From Desulfovibrio sp. ZJ209 (GTDB lineage Bacteria > Desulfobacterota > Desulfovibrionia > Desulfovibrionales > Desulfovibrionaceae), in the NCBI RefSeq assembly GCF_011039135.1, contig NZ_JAAKEJ010000004.1:124001-188000 (forward strand): a stretch of 64,000 bases of DNA, read 5' to 3'. The translations under genes were made by a program, and so were the position numbers. The stretch's first letter is position 1, and every line of letters starts with the position of its first letter. The notes below the pieces were generated by a model, which ran no database searches, had not been told where the DNA came from, and was given only the letters and a program-made list of their open reading frames with translations. Below, piece by piece: positions 45,639 through 55,185 of this stretch.

Positions 45639-47803
45639 CAGGCATCCCCCTTCTTCTTGGCGCGCCTGGCCTGCTTGGCGGTGGGCGCGGGTGCCGGGGA
45701 TTCGTCTTCGAGGATCATGGTCACGCGGCACACGCCCGCGGTGTCGCCGGAGACCGGGTTGGCGAGGCGGTGCGCGACCTTGTGCTCCCAGGCGTCATAG
45801 ACGCCGGGCGCGGCGCGCTTCAGCCGGATGAGCATCCTCAGGCACTCGGCCACGCTCCAGGCCTGGGCGATGGTGCCGTTGGGCCGGGCCGGCGGCGAGG
45901 CGTCGAAAATCTCGGAGATGCTGCCGAGGCCCGCGTCCATGAGGTGGTCGGAAAAGAGCGGCGTCACGCGGTCGAGCAGGGCCTTGGCCGCGCCGTCCGT
46001 GTCCCAGGCCACGCGCAGGAGGCCATCCGTGTACTGGCCGAGCAGCCAGGGCCAGATGGTGCCCTGATGGTAGGCGGCGTCGCGTTCGGCCGGGCCGCCC
46101 TCGTACTTGCCCTTGTAGGCCGGGTCGGACGGGGCCAGCGTGCGCAGGCCATACGGCGTGAGCAGGCGGTTGCGCACGCATTCCATCACCTGCGGCCGGT
46201 ACTGCTCCTCGAGGATGGGATGCGGCAGCGAGACCGCGAGGATCTGGTTCGGGCGGATGCTCTGGTCGAGCATGCCGTCGCGCCACACGTCGCCGAGATA
46301 GCCGCCGTCGCGCGCCACCCAGTAATGCTCGAAAAAGCTCTGCCGCATGGGTTTCAGGTCGCCCATGCGCCAGTCGGGCTCGTCGAACTTCTTGGCGAGG
46401 TGGTCCACGAAGACGAGGGTGTTGTACCACAGGGCGTTGAGCTCCACGGGGCTTCCGTGGCGCGGGGTCACGGGCTTGCCGTCGCTCATGGCGTCCATCC
46501 AGGTGAGCTGGGTGTGGCCGTTGCCCGCGTGGATGAGGCCGTTCTCGTCCACATGGATGTCATTGCCCGGGCCCTTGCGGTAGCCAGCGACGATCTCCTT
46601 GAGGGCCTTCCATGCGTGCTCGCGCACCCAGGCGTAGCCGTCGGGATTTTCCTGCAGGTAGCACTGCACGGCGAAGGCGTACCACAGGGCCGCGTCCGCC
46701 GCGTTGTAGGCGTGTTCCCCCTGATGGGCGAACATGTTGGGCACGAGGCCGTTCTTCATGGAGGCCGGCACCTGCGAAAGCACATCGAGGCCGAACTGGG
46801 TGCGGCCGCCGTAGAAGGCGAGGCCGGGCAGCGCGATGAGCGTGTCGCGGCCCCAGGCGTCGAACCAGTGGTAGCCCGCGATGACCGCCGCGTCGCCCGA
46901 GGGGTTTTTCACGCAGAACTGGGCGCCCATTTTTTCGAGGTGCCCGATGAGGCCGTGCACCTTCTTGTGCACGGCGAGGCGCGGCTCGCTCTCGGCCTGC
47001 CACGCGGCCTCGAGGTCGGCGGCGCCGCCGCCCTTGGCGGCCGGCACTTCCTCCGTGCCCACGGCGAGGTAGACGCTCCCGCCCTCGGGCAGCGGCGGCA
47101 GCGGGATGTCCATGACGCCGGGTTGGAAGAGGTCTTCCTTTTCGGGGAAGCCGCGCTCCCGCTCCTGAAAATACACCACATTGTAGAACCAGTCCGGCTG
47201 CGGCGTGAACACCGAGGCGCTGCCGGCCTGGATGTAGAGCGCGGGCATGCCCTCATACGGCGCGATGGAAAAGCCGCCGGGCGCGGCGTCCGTGTGCGGG
47301 CTGATGGCGCCGTTGGCGTGGGTCAGCTCGTGGAAGCCGCGGTAGGCCAGAAGCGGCCTGAGGCGCAGCGAGAGGCGCGGCAGCCGCCCGTGGTTCTTTT
47401 CCGGCCCCTGCAAGGTCCAGCGGAAGAGCACGCGGTTGGCGCCGCGCACGAGCAGCACCTCGCGGGTGAGGCGCACGTCGCCCACGCGGTAGGTGAACTT
47501 AGGCCACGGGTCCAGCGTGAATTTTTCGAGGTACTGGTGCCCCGTGGGGTGCAGCACGCCCGGGTGCTGGCGCGTGGAGATGGGAAATTCCTTGGCGCCG
47601 CCGGTGAGGGACTCCTCCATGGCGGAGAGCAGCACCTGCCGCCCGTCGGGCGTGGCGACCACGAGCAGCCCGTGGTATTTGCGGGTATTGCAGTAGAGGA
47701 TGCTGCTGCTGGCATAGCCGCCCAGACCGTTGGTGAGCAGCCATTCCTTGCGGAGGGCCCTGCGCGTATTCTGGCAGGCGGCCTTGTCAAAACTGAACCG
47801 CAT
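45638..47803 (-). CDS. Glycogen debranching enzyme (amylo-alpha-1,6-glucosidase, GH133 type)
   Basis: 721 residues. An N-terminal beta-domain (TNGLGGYASSSILYCNTRKY, GLLVVATPDGRQVLL) precedes an (alpha/alpha)6 barrel with the catalytic segments YHWFDAWGRDTLIALPGLAF, DVDENGLIHAGNGHTQLTWM-type motif (HVDENGLIHAGNGHTQLTWM) and YHQGTIWPWLLGQYTDGLLR. It hydrolyses alpha-1,6 branch stubs so that phosphorylase can continue. It has an excellent AGGAGG ribosome site and is first in the operon. The 65 residues after 655 end in a basic tail (APTAKQARRAKKKGDA). The 290 bases upstream must hold the operon promoter; none is clear. Confidence 0.92.
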   Translation of the reverse strand: MRFSFDKAACQNTRRALRKEWLLTNGLGGYASSSILYCNTRKYHGLLVVATPDGRQVLLSAMEESLTGGAKEFPISTRQHPGVLHPTGHQYLEKFTLDPWPKFTYRVGDVRLTREVLLVRGANRVLFRWTLQGPEKNHGRLPRLSLRLRPLLAYRGFHELTHANGAISPHTDAAPGGFSIAPYEGMPALYIQAGSASVFTPQPDWFYNVVYFQERERGFPEKEDLFQPGVMDIPLPPLPEGGSVYLAVGTEEVPAAKGGGAADLEAAWQAESEPRLAVHKKVHGLIGHLEKMGAQFCVKNPSGDAAVIAGYHWFDAWGRDTLIALPGLAFYGGRTQFGLDVLSQVPASMKNGLVPNMFAHQGEHAYNAADAALWYAFAVQCYLQENPDGYAWVREHAWKALKEIVAGYRKGPGNDIHVDENGLIHAGNGHTQLTWMDAMSDGKPVTPRHGSPVELNALWYNTLVFVDHLAKKFDEPDWRMGDLKPMRQSFFEHYWVARDGGYLGDVWRDGMLDQSIRPNQILAVSLPHPILEEQYRPQVMECVRNRLLTPYGLRTLAPSDPAYKGKYEGGPAERDAAYHQGTIWPWLLGQYTDGLLRVAWDTDGAAKALLDRVTPLFSDHLMDAGLGSISEIFDASPPARPNGTIAQAWSVAECLRMLIRLKRAAPGVYDAWEHKVAHRLANPVSGDTAGVCRVTMILEDESPAPAPTAKQARRAKKKGDA

Positions 47804-48096
47804 ACGGCCTCCTGGAGTGGAGGTTGGAAGGAAGCCGGGCTGTGCTGCGGAAGCGGAAATGAACGGAAACGAGAGGGCAGCGCATGACCCGATCGCTCGG
47901 CCGAGGCGCACGGGCCGCCGGCCCGGCGGGGGAGGCTTTCTTGCGGGCATCTGCCTGAAGCCGGCCGCCCGTGGCGCATTCCTCCGCCGCCTTGCGCCAA
48001 GTGTAGAAAATTTTTTCGGGCCTGTCGAGATTTTGCGCGCCCGCGGCGCGGTTTTCCCGCTTTTCGCCCCTGCCTGCGCGCCCCCGGGGGGCGCCC

Positions 48097-48139
48097 AAAA
48101 AAACGCCCCGCCCCCGGCATCATGGCTGCCGGGGGCGGG
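48097..48139 (-). terminator. Terminator of the GAF-gap operon
   Basis: On the minus strand CCCGCCCCCGGCA (48139-48127) pairs perfectly with TGCCGGGGGCGGG (48119-48107), then, after GCG, TTTTTTT (48103-48097). Confidence 0.9.
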
Positions 48140-48177
48140 TAAATGGCCGCATCGGGGGTGGAAAGCCCCCGGGCTTG

Positions 48178-49194
<1,017 letters not shown>

Positions 49195-49239
49195 GGCAGA
49201 TACCTCGTTGCTGGCTTGAAATATGGGGTGCGGACCGGA

Positions 49240-49794
49240 CTAGTCCTCGTAGACGGAATAGGCGTGCTTGCTCATCAGCTCGTAGTTGTTGCGCAGGGCC
49301 TCGTGCAGCCGCGCGTTCTCGATGGCCACGGCGGAGATGGCGGCCACGGCCTCCATGAAGGTCTCCTCGTCGGGGGTGAACTCGCGTTCCACGTCGGAAT
49401 ACACGCGCATGAGGCCGATGGCCTTGCCGTCGGCCATGAGCGGCACGGAAAGCACGGAGACGAGGCCTTCCGCCTTGGCCGACTCGGGATACTGGAAGCG
49501 GCCGTCGGCGGCGGCGTCCTTCAGGTGGATGCTCTTGCCGGCGAGCACCTCGCCGTCCATGCCGCTGCGCTTGACCTCAACCGGCCCCTTGCGCATGTAG
49601 TTGGCCGAAAGGCCCCAGGCGGCGCTGGGCAGAAGGAAGCGGCCCGTGCTGTCGAGCAGGCGGATGGTGCTCGCCTTGCAGCCCATGGTCTTGGCGGTCT
49701 GCTCGGTGATTTTGTGGAGCACTTCCTTGGGTTCCAGGCTGGAGTTGATGACCAGCGCAACGTCCCTAAGGGCGCGGAAATAGTCCTGAGCCAT
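49240..49794 (-). CDS. Single GAF-domain protein co-transcribed with gap
   Basis: 184 residues consisting of little more than one GAF domain (EVLHKITEQTAKTMGCKAST, SGMDGEVLAGKSIHLKDAAA, SVLSVPLMADGKAIGLMRVY, FMEAVAAISAVAIENARLHE). There is no output domain. GAF domains bind small molecules or sense redox state. The start follows GAGGAGG. Position directly ahead of gap suggests it reports on metabolic state and interacts with a partner protein, which is inference. One cysteine (MGCKAST) could be redox-active. The pairing of a GAF protein with gap is a pattern I vaguely associate with Desulfovibrio, but I cannot verify it here. Confidence 0.82.
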   Translation of the reverse strand: MAQDYFRALRDVALVINSSLEPKEVLHKITEQTAKTMGCKASTIRLLDSTGRFLLPSAAWGLSANYMRKGPVEVKRSGMDGEVLAGKSIHLKDAAADGRFQYPESAKAEGLVSVLSVPLMADGKAIGLMRVYSDVEREFTPDEETFMEAVAAISAVAIENARLHEALRNNYELMSKHAYSVYED

Positions 49795-49891
49795 GGTATC
49801 CTCCTCGTTTTGTGTCACAAGAGGGAATGACAAGAGCCGCGCGAAGGGCACAGCGTCCGCGCGGGCGTATCCTCAACAACAGGTCGGGGAC

Positions 49892-49920
49892 AGTATGCAC
49901 CATTTTTCACAGAGAGGCAA
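49892..49920 (-). promoter_or_regulatory. Candidate sigma-70 promoter for GAF-gap
   Basis: Minus strand TTGCCT (49920-49915), a 17-base spacer, CATACT (49897-49892). Confidence 0.45.
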
Positions 49921-49944
49921 TCGGTGAAGCGCCCCTCCCGGCGC

Positions 49945-49973
49945 TTGCCAGCCGCATGGTTCGCGCCTATGCT
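49945..49973 (+). promoter_or_regulatory. Candidate sigma-70 promoter for nfnAB
   Basis: TTGCCA (49945-49950), a 17-base spacer, TATGCT (49968-49973). It is divergent to the GAF-gap promoter. Confidence 0.5.
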
Positions 49974-50050
49974 GGCGCATGCCGGCTGCGCCGGCGACAC
50001 GGCCGCGCGGGGGGCCACCCCGCGGGCCATCACCCGAGGCGGAGGACACC

Positions 50051-50893
50051 ATGCCCACACCCATTTTGCGCAAGGAGCGCCTGATCCCCGGCAAGACGAG
50101 CAAGCTCGTGCTCCACGCGCCCGAGATCGCGGCCAAGGCCCGGCCGGGCCATTTCGTCATGCTCCGCATGAGCCCCGAGGGCGAACGCATCCCGCTCACC
50201 ATCGCCGATACGGACGCATCGCGCGGCGAGATCACCATCGTCTATCTGGTGCTCGGCAAGTCCACGGCCCTTCTGGAGGCGCTGGAGGCGGGCGACAGCA
50301 TCCTCGATGTCTGCGGGCCGCTCGGGCGTCCCACCAAAATAGAAAAAGTCGGCACGGTCATCTGCGTGGGCGGCGGCACGGGCATCGCGGCCATGCACCA
50401 CATCGCCAAGGGCCACGCCCGCGCGGGCAATCATGTGGTGGCGGTCATCGGCGCGCGCGAGAAGTCGCTTTTGCTGTTTGAGAAGGAGCTCATGGGCTTC
50501 GTGAACGAGCTCGTCGTCTGTACGGACGACGGCAGCTACGGCCGCAAGGGCCTTGTCACCGAGCCCCTCAAGGAGCGCCTCGAGGCCGGCGGCGTGGGCG
50601 AGGTGGTGGCCGTGGGGCCCGTGCCCATGATGGCCGCCGTGGCCGAGGTGACGCGGCCCTTCGGCGTCGCCACCACCGTGAGCCTCAACCCCATCATGGT
50701 GGACGGCATCGGCATGTGCGGCGCCTGCCGCGTGAGCGTGGGCGGCAAGACCAAGTTCGCCTGCGTGGACGGGCCGGAATTCGACGGCCACCAGGTGGAC
50801 TTCCCCGAGCTTCGGCGCAGGCTCGCGGCCTTCCGCGAGCAGGAGGCCGAATCCTATGACCGCTACAGGAAGGAGCAGCCCCATGGCAACTGA
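50051..50893 (+). CDS. nfnA: NfnA-type ferredoxin-NADP reductase subunit (sulfide dehydrogenase beta type)
   Basis: 280 residues. The FAD-binding part has GHFVMLRMSPEGERIPLTIA (the R-x-P-L-T flavin motif), the NAD(P) part has VICVGGGTGIAAMHHIAKGH, and the C-terminal cysteine set is GMCGACRVSVGGKTKFACVD, which in NfnA holds a 2Fe-2S cluster. With NfnB it forms the electron-bifurcating transhydrogenase linking NADH, NADPH and ferredoxin. The same pair has also been described as sulfide dehydrogenase (SudAB). The ATG follows GGAGGACACC. Its stop overlaps the nfnB start by 11 bases. In a sulfate reducer it balances NADPH and reduced ferredoxin pools. Confidence 0.9.
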   Translation: MPTPILRKERLIPGKTSKLVLHAPEIAAKARPGHFVMLRMSPEGERIPLTIADTDASRGEITIVYLVLGKSTALLEALEAGDSILDVCGPLGRPTKIEKVGTVICVGGGTGIAAMHHIAKGHARAGNHVVAVIGAREKSLLLFEKELMGFVNELVVCTDDGSYGRKGLVTEPLKERLEAGGVGEVVAVGPVPMMAAVAEVTRPFGVATTVSLNPIMVDGIGMCGACRVSVGGKTKFACVDGPEFDGHQVDFPELRRRLAAFREQEAESYDRYRKEQPHGN

Positions 50894-52304
50894 AGCTTCC
50901 GCCAAAAAAGTCGCCCCGCGCGTGGAAATGCCCTGCCAGCCCCCGGCGGAGCGGCGTCATAATTTTAAGGAAGTGGCCCTCGGCTACAATGGCGACATGG
51001 CCGCCACCGAGGCCTCGCGCTGCCTGCAGTGCAAGCGGCCCACCTGCGTCAGGGGCTGCCCCGTGGAGGTGCCCATCCGCGACTTCATCCGCGAGGTGGC
51101 GGCCGGCAATGTGGAGCGCGCGTATGAAATCATCCGCACGGCCAACAGCCTGCCCGCGGTCTGCGGCCGCGTGTGCCCGCAGGAAAACCAGTGCGAGGGC
51201 AAGTGCATCCTGAAAGCCAAGGGCGAGGCCATCGCCATCGGCCGCCTCGAGCGCTTCGTGGCCGACACGCACCTCGCCGCATGCGCCGCCGCGCCGGATT
51301 CCTGCCCGTCCGAGACGAGCGAGACCCAGGCCAAGGGCCGCGTGGCCTGTATCGGCTCGGGTCCGGCCTCGCTCACCTGCGCGGGCATCTGCGCCGCGGC
51401 CGGGCTTGAGGTGGACGTGTACGAAGCCCTGCACGAGTCGGGCGGCGTGCTCGTCTACGGCATCCCGGCCTTCCGCCTGCCCAAGGACGTTGTCGCGGCT
51501 GAAATCGCGGGCCTGCGCGAGCTCGGCGTGCGCTTCCACCTCAACCATGTGGGCGGCCGCACCGTGGATGTGGCGGACTTGCGCAAGGACCATGACGCGG
51601 TCTTCATCGGCGTGGGCGCGGGGCTGCCTATCTTCCTTGGCGTGCCGGGCGAGAACCTTGTGGGCGTGTTCTCGGCCAACGAGTACCTGACGCGCATCAA
51701 CCTCGGGCGCGGCTACGACTTCCCCGAGCACGACACCCCGCCCTTCCCGGGCAGGCACGTGACCGTCTTCGGCGCGGGCAACGTGGCCATGGACGCGGCG
51801 CGCACGGCCCTGCGCATGGGCGCGGAAAGCGTGCACATCGTCTACCGCCGCACCCGCGCGGAAATGCCGGCCCGCGCCGAGGAGATCGAGCATGCGGCCG
51901 AGGAGGGCGTGGAGTTCGCGCTGCTTTCCGCGCCGCTGCGCTTCAACGGCGACGAGCAGTTGCGCCTCACGTCCGTGACCCTGCAAAAGATGGAACTCGG
52001 GGAGCCCGACGCCTCGGGGCGCCGGCGGCCGGTGCCCGTGGAAGGCGCGGTGGAGGACCTTGAGACCGACCTCGCCATCGTGGCCCTGGGCACGCGCTCC
52101 AACCCCATCCTGCTGGACGCCACGCCCGACCTCGCGCGCACCGAGCGGGGCTACATTGAGGCGGACCCGGAAACGGGCGAGACCTCCATTCCCAATGTGT
52201 TCGCCGGCGGCGACATCGTGACGGGCGCTGCCACGGTCATCCTCGCCATGGGCGCCGGGCGCAAGGCCGCGCAGGAGATCGTGCGCCGGCTCGGGGGCAA
52301 ATGA
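50883..52304 (+). CDS. nfnB: NfnB-type NADPH-binding subunit (glutamate synthase small-subunit homologue)
   Basis: 473 residues, of the length of gltA-type glutamate synthase small-subunit homologues. Two N-terminal 4Fe-4S clusters are visible: SRCLQCKRPTCVRGCPVEVP and VCGRVCPQENQCEGKC. Two dinucleotide-binding folds follow: VACIGSGPASLTCAGICAAA for FAD and VTVFGAGNVAMDAARTALRM for NADPH, then the GD motif NVFAGGDIVTGAATVILAMG. The absence of a glutamate synthase large subunit beside it, and the NfnA-type partner overlapping it, argue for NfnAB rather than glutamate synthase. AAGGAG precedes the ATG inside nfnA. A mosaic repeat begins 35 bases after the stop. Confidence 0.9.
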   Translation: MATEASAKKVAPRVEMPCQPPAERRHNFKEVALGYNGDMAATEASRCLQCKRPTCVRGCPVEVPIRDFIREVAAGNVERAYEIIRTANSLPAVCGRVCPQENQCEGKCILKAKGEAIAIGRLERFVADTHLAACAAAPDSCPSETSETQAKGRVACIGSGPASLTCAGICAAAGLEVDVYEALHESGGVLVYGIPAFRLPKDVVAAEIAGLRELGVRFHLNHVGGRTVDVADLRKDHDAVFIGVGAGLPIFLGVPGENLVGVFSANEYLTRINLGRGYDFPEHDTPPFPGRHVTVFGAGNVAMDAARTALRMGAESVHIVYRRTRAEMPARAEEIEHAAEEGVEFALLSAPLRFNGDEQLRLTSVTLQKMELGEPDASGRRRPVPVEGAVEDLETDLAIVALGTRSNPILLDATPDLARTERGYIEADPETGETSIPNVFAGGDIVTGAATVILAMGAGRKAAQEIVRRLGGK

Positions 52305-52339
52305 GCGTAAAAAATGTGAATCTAGGGCAGTGGAGGGAT

Positions 52340-52729
52340 ATTCCTTCATTCCGTCTGGAGCGCAGCGGAAGACGGGTGCTGCGACCGGATGGCGGCGCGA
52401 AGCGCCGTGCCCGTTAGCGAGCAAAGCGAGCCCTACGGGCATCGACAGCAGCGATGGTGCCGGAATGATCCTAAAAAATAAGATTTTTCGGCGCTTGCAA
52501 GGAAGATAAAAATTTTCGCAGGGAGTGTACTTAAGTACTCGACCAAGAAAATTTTTCTCTGACGCAGCAAGCGCCGAAGCGCTAGCCGTTGGCGAGCCTG
52601 CGAGCCTTACGGATAGCGACAGCGGTTCCGTTGACTGGCTGCTGAGATAACTAACTGCTGTCTTCATCCGTAGCTTCCTTCGTCGCAACGGCTGAAGCAA
52701 GGCTGTTTTTGACGGATAATTTCGGCATT
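52340..52729 (+). repeat. Mosaic intergenic repeat, copy 3 (longest form)
   Basis: Same blocks as copy 1 in a different order, plus a second copy of the hairpin block (CCCGTTAGCGAGCAAAGCGA at about 52410, and AGCCGTTGGCGAGCCTGCGA at about 52584). A 12-bp inverted repeat (52487-52498 and 52567-52578) closely brackets the 82-bp module. It ends with the same GGCTGTTTTTGACGGATAAT block. It fills the gap between nfnB and the PHP gene. Confidence 0.85.
52497..52578 (+). repeat. 82-bp module inside mosaic repeat copy 3
   Basis: Three differences from 31724-31805. Two of them lie in the right pairing arm and are compensated by changes in the left arm of this copy (GGCGCTTGC/GCAAGCGCC here, GGTGCTGGC/GCCAGCACC in copy 1). 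Confidence 0.85.
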
Positions 52730-52799
52730 CCCACACCGCACGGCAGCACTACCGACGCAAAAGCATAACAAAGCCACGCACAAAGGCCATGCGCATCCA

Positions 52800-53627
52800 A
52801 TGATCACGGCGGACCTGCACACCCATACGCGCTATTCGCACGGCGCGGACAGCCCTGAGGACATGTACGCGGCGGCAGCGGCGGCCGGGCTCGACATCAT
52901 CGGTTTCAGCGAGCATTCGCCGAGGCCCGAGGGCTTCACCTACCGTCACGAATACCGCGACCAGCTCAAGGCCCACCTCCCGGACTATTTCCGGGAGGTG
53001 CGCGCCCTGCGCGACAACGCGAAGCCCGGCCAGCCCCGCGCCCTGCTCGCCATGGAAATGGACTGGCTCGACGGCGAGGAGGCCTTCATCCGCAAGGCCT
53101 GCAAAGCCGCGGATTTCGATTACCTCATCGGCAGCGTCCACTTTCTCGGGCACTGGGGCTTCGACGACGGCGACGCGCCGTGGCGGGACGCGGACGAGGA
53201 GCGGTGCGACGCGTGGTACGACGCCTATTTCACGGCCTGGGAGGCCATGCTCGCTTCCGGGCTCTTCCAGATCGCCGCGCACCCTGACCTCATCAAGATC
53301 TTCTCGGTGGAGCGCTTCCGCGCGTGGCTCGCCCGGCCGGAGAGCCTGGCGCGGGTGCGGCGCGCCCTCACGGCCCTGGCGGACACGGGCATGGCGCTGG
53401 AGGTCTCCTCGGCGGGCTTGCGCAAGGCCTGCCGCGAGATCTATCCCGCGCCGCCCATCATGGAACTGGCCGCTGGGCTCGGCATCCCCGTGACCTTCGC
53501 CTCGGACGCCCACAGCGTGCGCGACGTGGCCCGCGATTTCGACCGCCTCGCCGGCTATGCGCGGCGCTTCGGCTACACGCGGCAGGCACTCTTCGAGGGC
53601 GGCCGGCGCAGGCTCGTCCCGTTTTGA
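52800..53627 (+). CDS. PHP-family histidinol-phosphatase
   Basis: 275 residues. The PHP metal-binding motifs appear in order: ITADLHTHTRYSHGADSPED at the N-terminus, IIGFSEHSPRPEGF, LIGSVHFLGHWGFDD, FQIAAHPDLIKIF and the closing VTFASDAHSVRDVARDFDRL. This pattern fits HisK/HisJ-like histidinol-phosphatases, which remove phosphate from L-histidinol phosphate using a trinuclear metal centre. The ribosome site is weak. It lies 5 bases ahead of the ABC ATPase gene and is likely co-transcribed with it, although the two have no obvious functional link. Other PHP phosphoesterases cannot be ruled out. Confidence 0.82.
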   Translation: MITADLHTHTRYSHGADSPEDMYAAAAAAGLDIIGFSEHSPRPEGFTYRHEYRDQLKAHLPDYFREVRALRDNAKPGQPRALLAMEMDWLDGEEAFIRKACKAADFDYLIGSVHFLGHWGFDDGDAPWRDADEERCDAWYDAYFTAWEAMLASGLFQIAAHPDLIKIFSVERFRAWLARPESLARVRRALTALADTGMALEVSSAGLRKACREIYPAPPIMELAAGLGIPVTFASDAHSVRDVARDFDRLAGYARRFGYTRQALFEGGRRRLVPF

Positions 53628-53632
53628 GCGCG

Positions 53633-55111
53633 ATGCAGCAAGAGGAACTTCTCGTCGGCATCGAGGGGGTGACCTGCTTCCTCCCCGGCGACCCGGAGCG
53701 GAAGCATCCCGTGCTCCGGGATATCCACTGGCAGGTCACGGCCGGCGGCCACCGCGCGCTCTTCGGGCCCAACGGCGCGGGCAAGTCGAGCCTGCTGCGC
53801 CTTGTGGCCGGCGAGCTCTGGCCCGGCAGCGGCCGCATCCTCTGGCGCGGTGCAGAGGGTATGGAGACCTCGCCCATCGTGAGCCGCAGCCTGTGCGCCC
53901 TCGTCTCCCCGGCCGTGCAGGAGATGTGGCAGCGCCGCGCCCCCTTCATGAGCGGACTGGAATACATCATGGGCGCCATCGCCGGCGCCGAATTCGGCGT
54001 TTCTGAAGAAGCGGCCGAGGCCCGCGCCCGCTCTGCCGCCGAAAGCCTCGGCTGCGAAGAACTCCTCCCCCGGCTTCTCCCTGAGCTCTCGCAGGGCCAG
54101 CTCCGCCTCGTGCTTTTGGCCGCGGCGCTGGCGCGCGAGCCGGCCCTGTTGCTGCTGGACGAGTGCCTGGACGGCCTCGACGGGGCGCACCGGCGCCGCT
54201 TCAGCGAGGCGCTGGCCGCCTATGCGGAGCGCGGCACGGTCCTCATGGCCTCGCACCGGGCGGAGAGCGTGCCCGAATGGTGCCGGGGCCGCGCGTGGCT
54301 GGAGGGAGGGCGCCTCATCACCGAAGAACCGGGCCGGCCGGCGCCCGCAGAAAGGCCCGTCGGTTCCCGTCCCGCTCCGCGCGCAGACGCCCCCGGAGCG
54401 AGTTCATCCGCGCCGCTGCTTTTCGAGCTCTCAGGCGTCTCGGTCTATATCGACAGGCACAAGATATTGCACGACATCGACTGGACCATGCGCCGGGGCG
54501 AGCACTGGCGCATCACGGGGGGCAACGGCTCGGGCAAGTCCACCCTGCTGCGCCTGCTCGCCGGGGACGAGTTCGCCGCCGCCGGCGGCACGCTCAGGCG
54601 CTTTTTGCCCTCCCTCGGGCGCGAGGCCGAGACCCTTGAGGAGGTGCGCCACGGCGTGCGCCTCGTCTCCGACCTCTCCCAGGCGCTCTACGGCTATCCG
54701 CTCACGGGGCTCGAGCTCGTTTGCTCCGGGCTTGACAACAGCATCGGCCTCTACCGCGAGTTCAGCGCCGCGGAGCAGGCGGAGGCCCGGCGGCTCGTGG
54801 AGCTGTTTTTTCCCGAAGGCGAGGCCGGCCGCGTGGCGGCGGCCTCCATCCGCCGCCTCTCCACCGGGCAGCTTCGACGGCTCTTTCTCGCGCGCGCCCT
54901 CATGGGAGCCCCGGACGTGCTCCTGCTGGACGAACCCTGTTCCGGTCTGGACGAGGCGGCGAGGGAGCGTTATCTTTCTTCCTTGGAGCGCCTGTCCGCG
55001 TCCGGCACCGGGCCCGCGCTCGTCTTCGTTTCCCATGAGGCGGGGGACGCCCCGGCCTGCTGCGTCCGCGAGGCGCGGCTTTGCGCCGGGCGCCTTGCCA
55101 TCCTGGCCTGA
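53633..55111 (+). CDS. Tandem ABC ATPase of the ModF type
   Basis: 492 residues with two complete ATP-binding domains and no membrane part. Domain 1: Walker A FGPNGAGKSSLLRL, signature LSQGQ, Walker B LLLDECLDGLDG. Domain 2 (from about residue 265): GGNGSGKSTLLRL, LSTGQLRRLF, LLLDEPCSGLDEAARE. A Pro/Ala-rich linker (RPAPRADAPGASSS) joins them. This architecture matches ModF/PhrA, whose role (molybdate-related or cytosolic) is not well defined. No membrane or substrate-binding component is near, so it is probably not a classical transporter. The ATG at 53633 sits five bases after the PHP stop. Confidence 0.8.
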   Translation: MQQEELLVGIEGVTCFLPGDPERKHPVLRDIHWQVTAGGHRALFGPNGAGKSSLLRLVAGELWPGSGRILWRGAEGMETSPIVSRSLCALVSPAVQEMWQRRAPFMSGLEYIMGAIAGAEFGVSEEAAEARARSAAESLGCEELLPRLLPELSQGQLRLVLLAAALAREPALLLLDECLDGLDGAHRRRFSEALAAYAERGTVLMASHRAESVPEWCRGRAWLEGGRLITEEPGRPAPAERPVGSRPAPRADAPGASSSAPLLFELSGVSVYIDRHKILHDIDWTMRRGEHWRITGGNGSGKSTLLRLLAGDEFAAAGGTLRRFLPSLGREAETLEEVRHGVRLVSDLSQALYGYPLTGLELVCSGLDNSIGLYREFSAAEQAEARRLVELFFPEGEAGRVAAASIRRLSTGQLRRLFLARALMGAPDVLLLDEPCSGLDEAARERYLSSLERLSASGTGPALVFVSHEAGDAPACCVREARLCAGRLAILA

Positions 55112-55185
55112 ACCCGGGCATGATCCTTCCCGCCCCGTCCCTTTTCAGCAATGGCGCGCCCCGGCGGCGCGCTCCGGGGTTTGCC

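Noticed and set aside
50883-52304. Glutamate synthase small subunit
   Set aside because: No large subunit is adjacent and the overlapping partner is an NfnA-type flavoprotein, so NfnB fits better.
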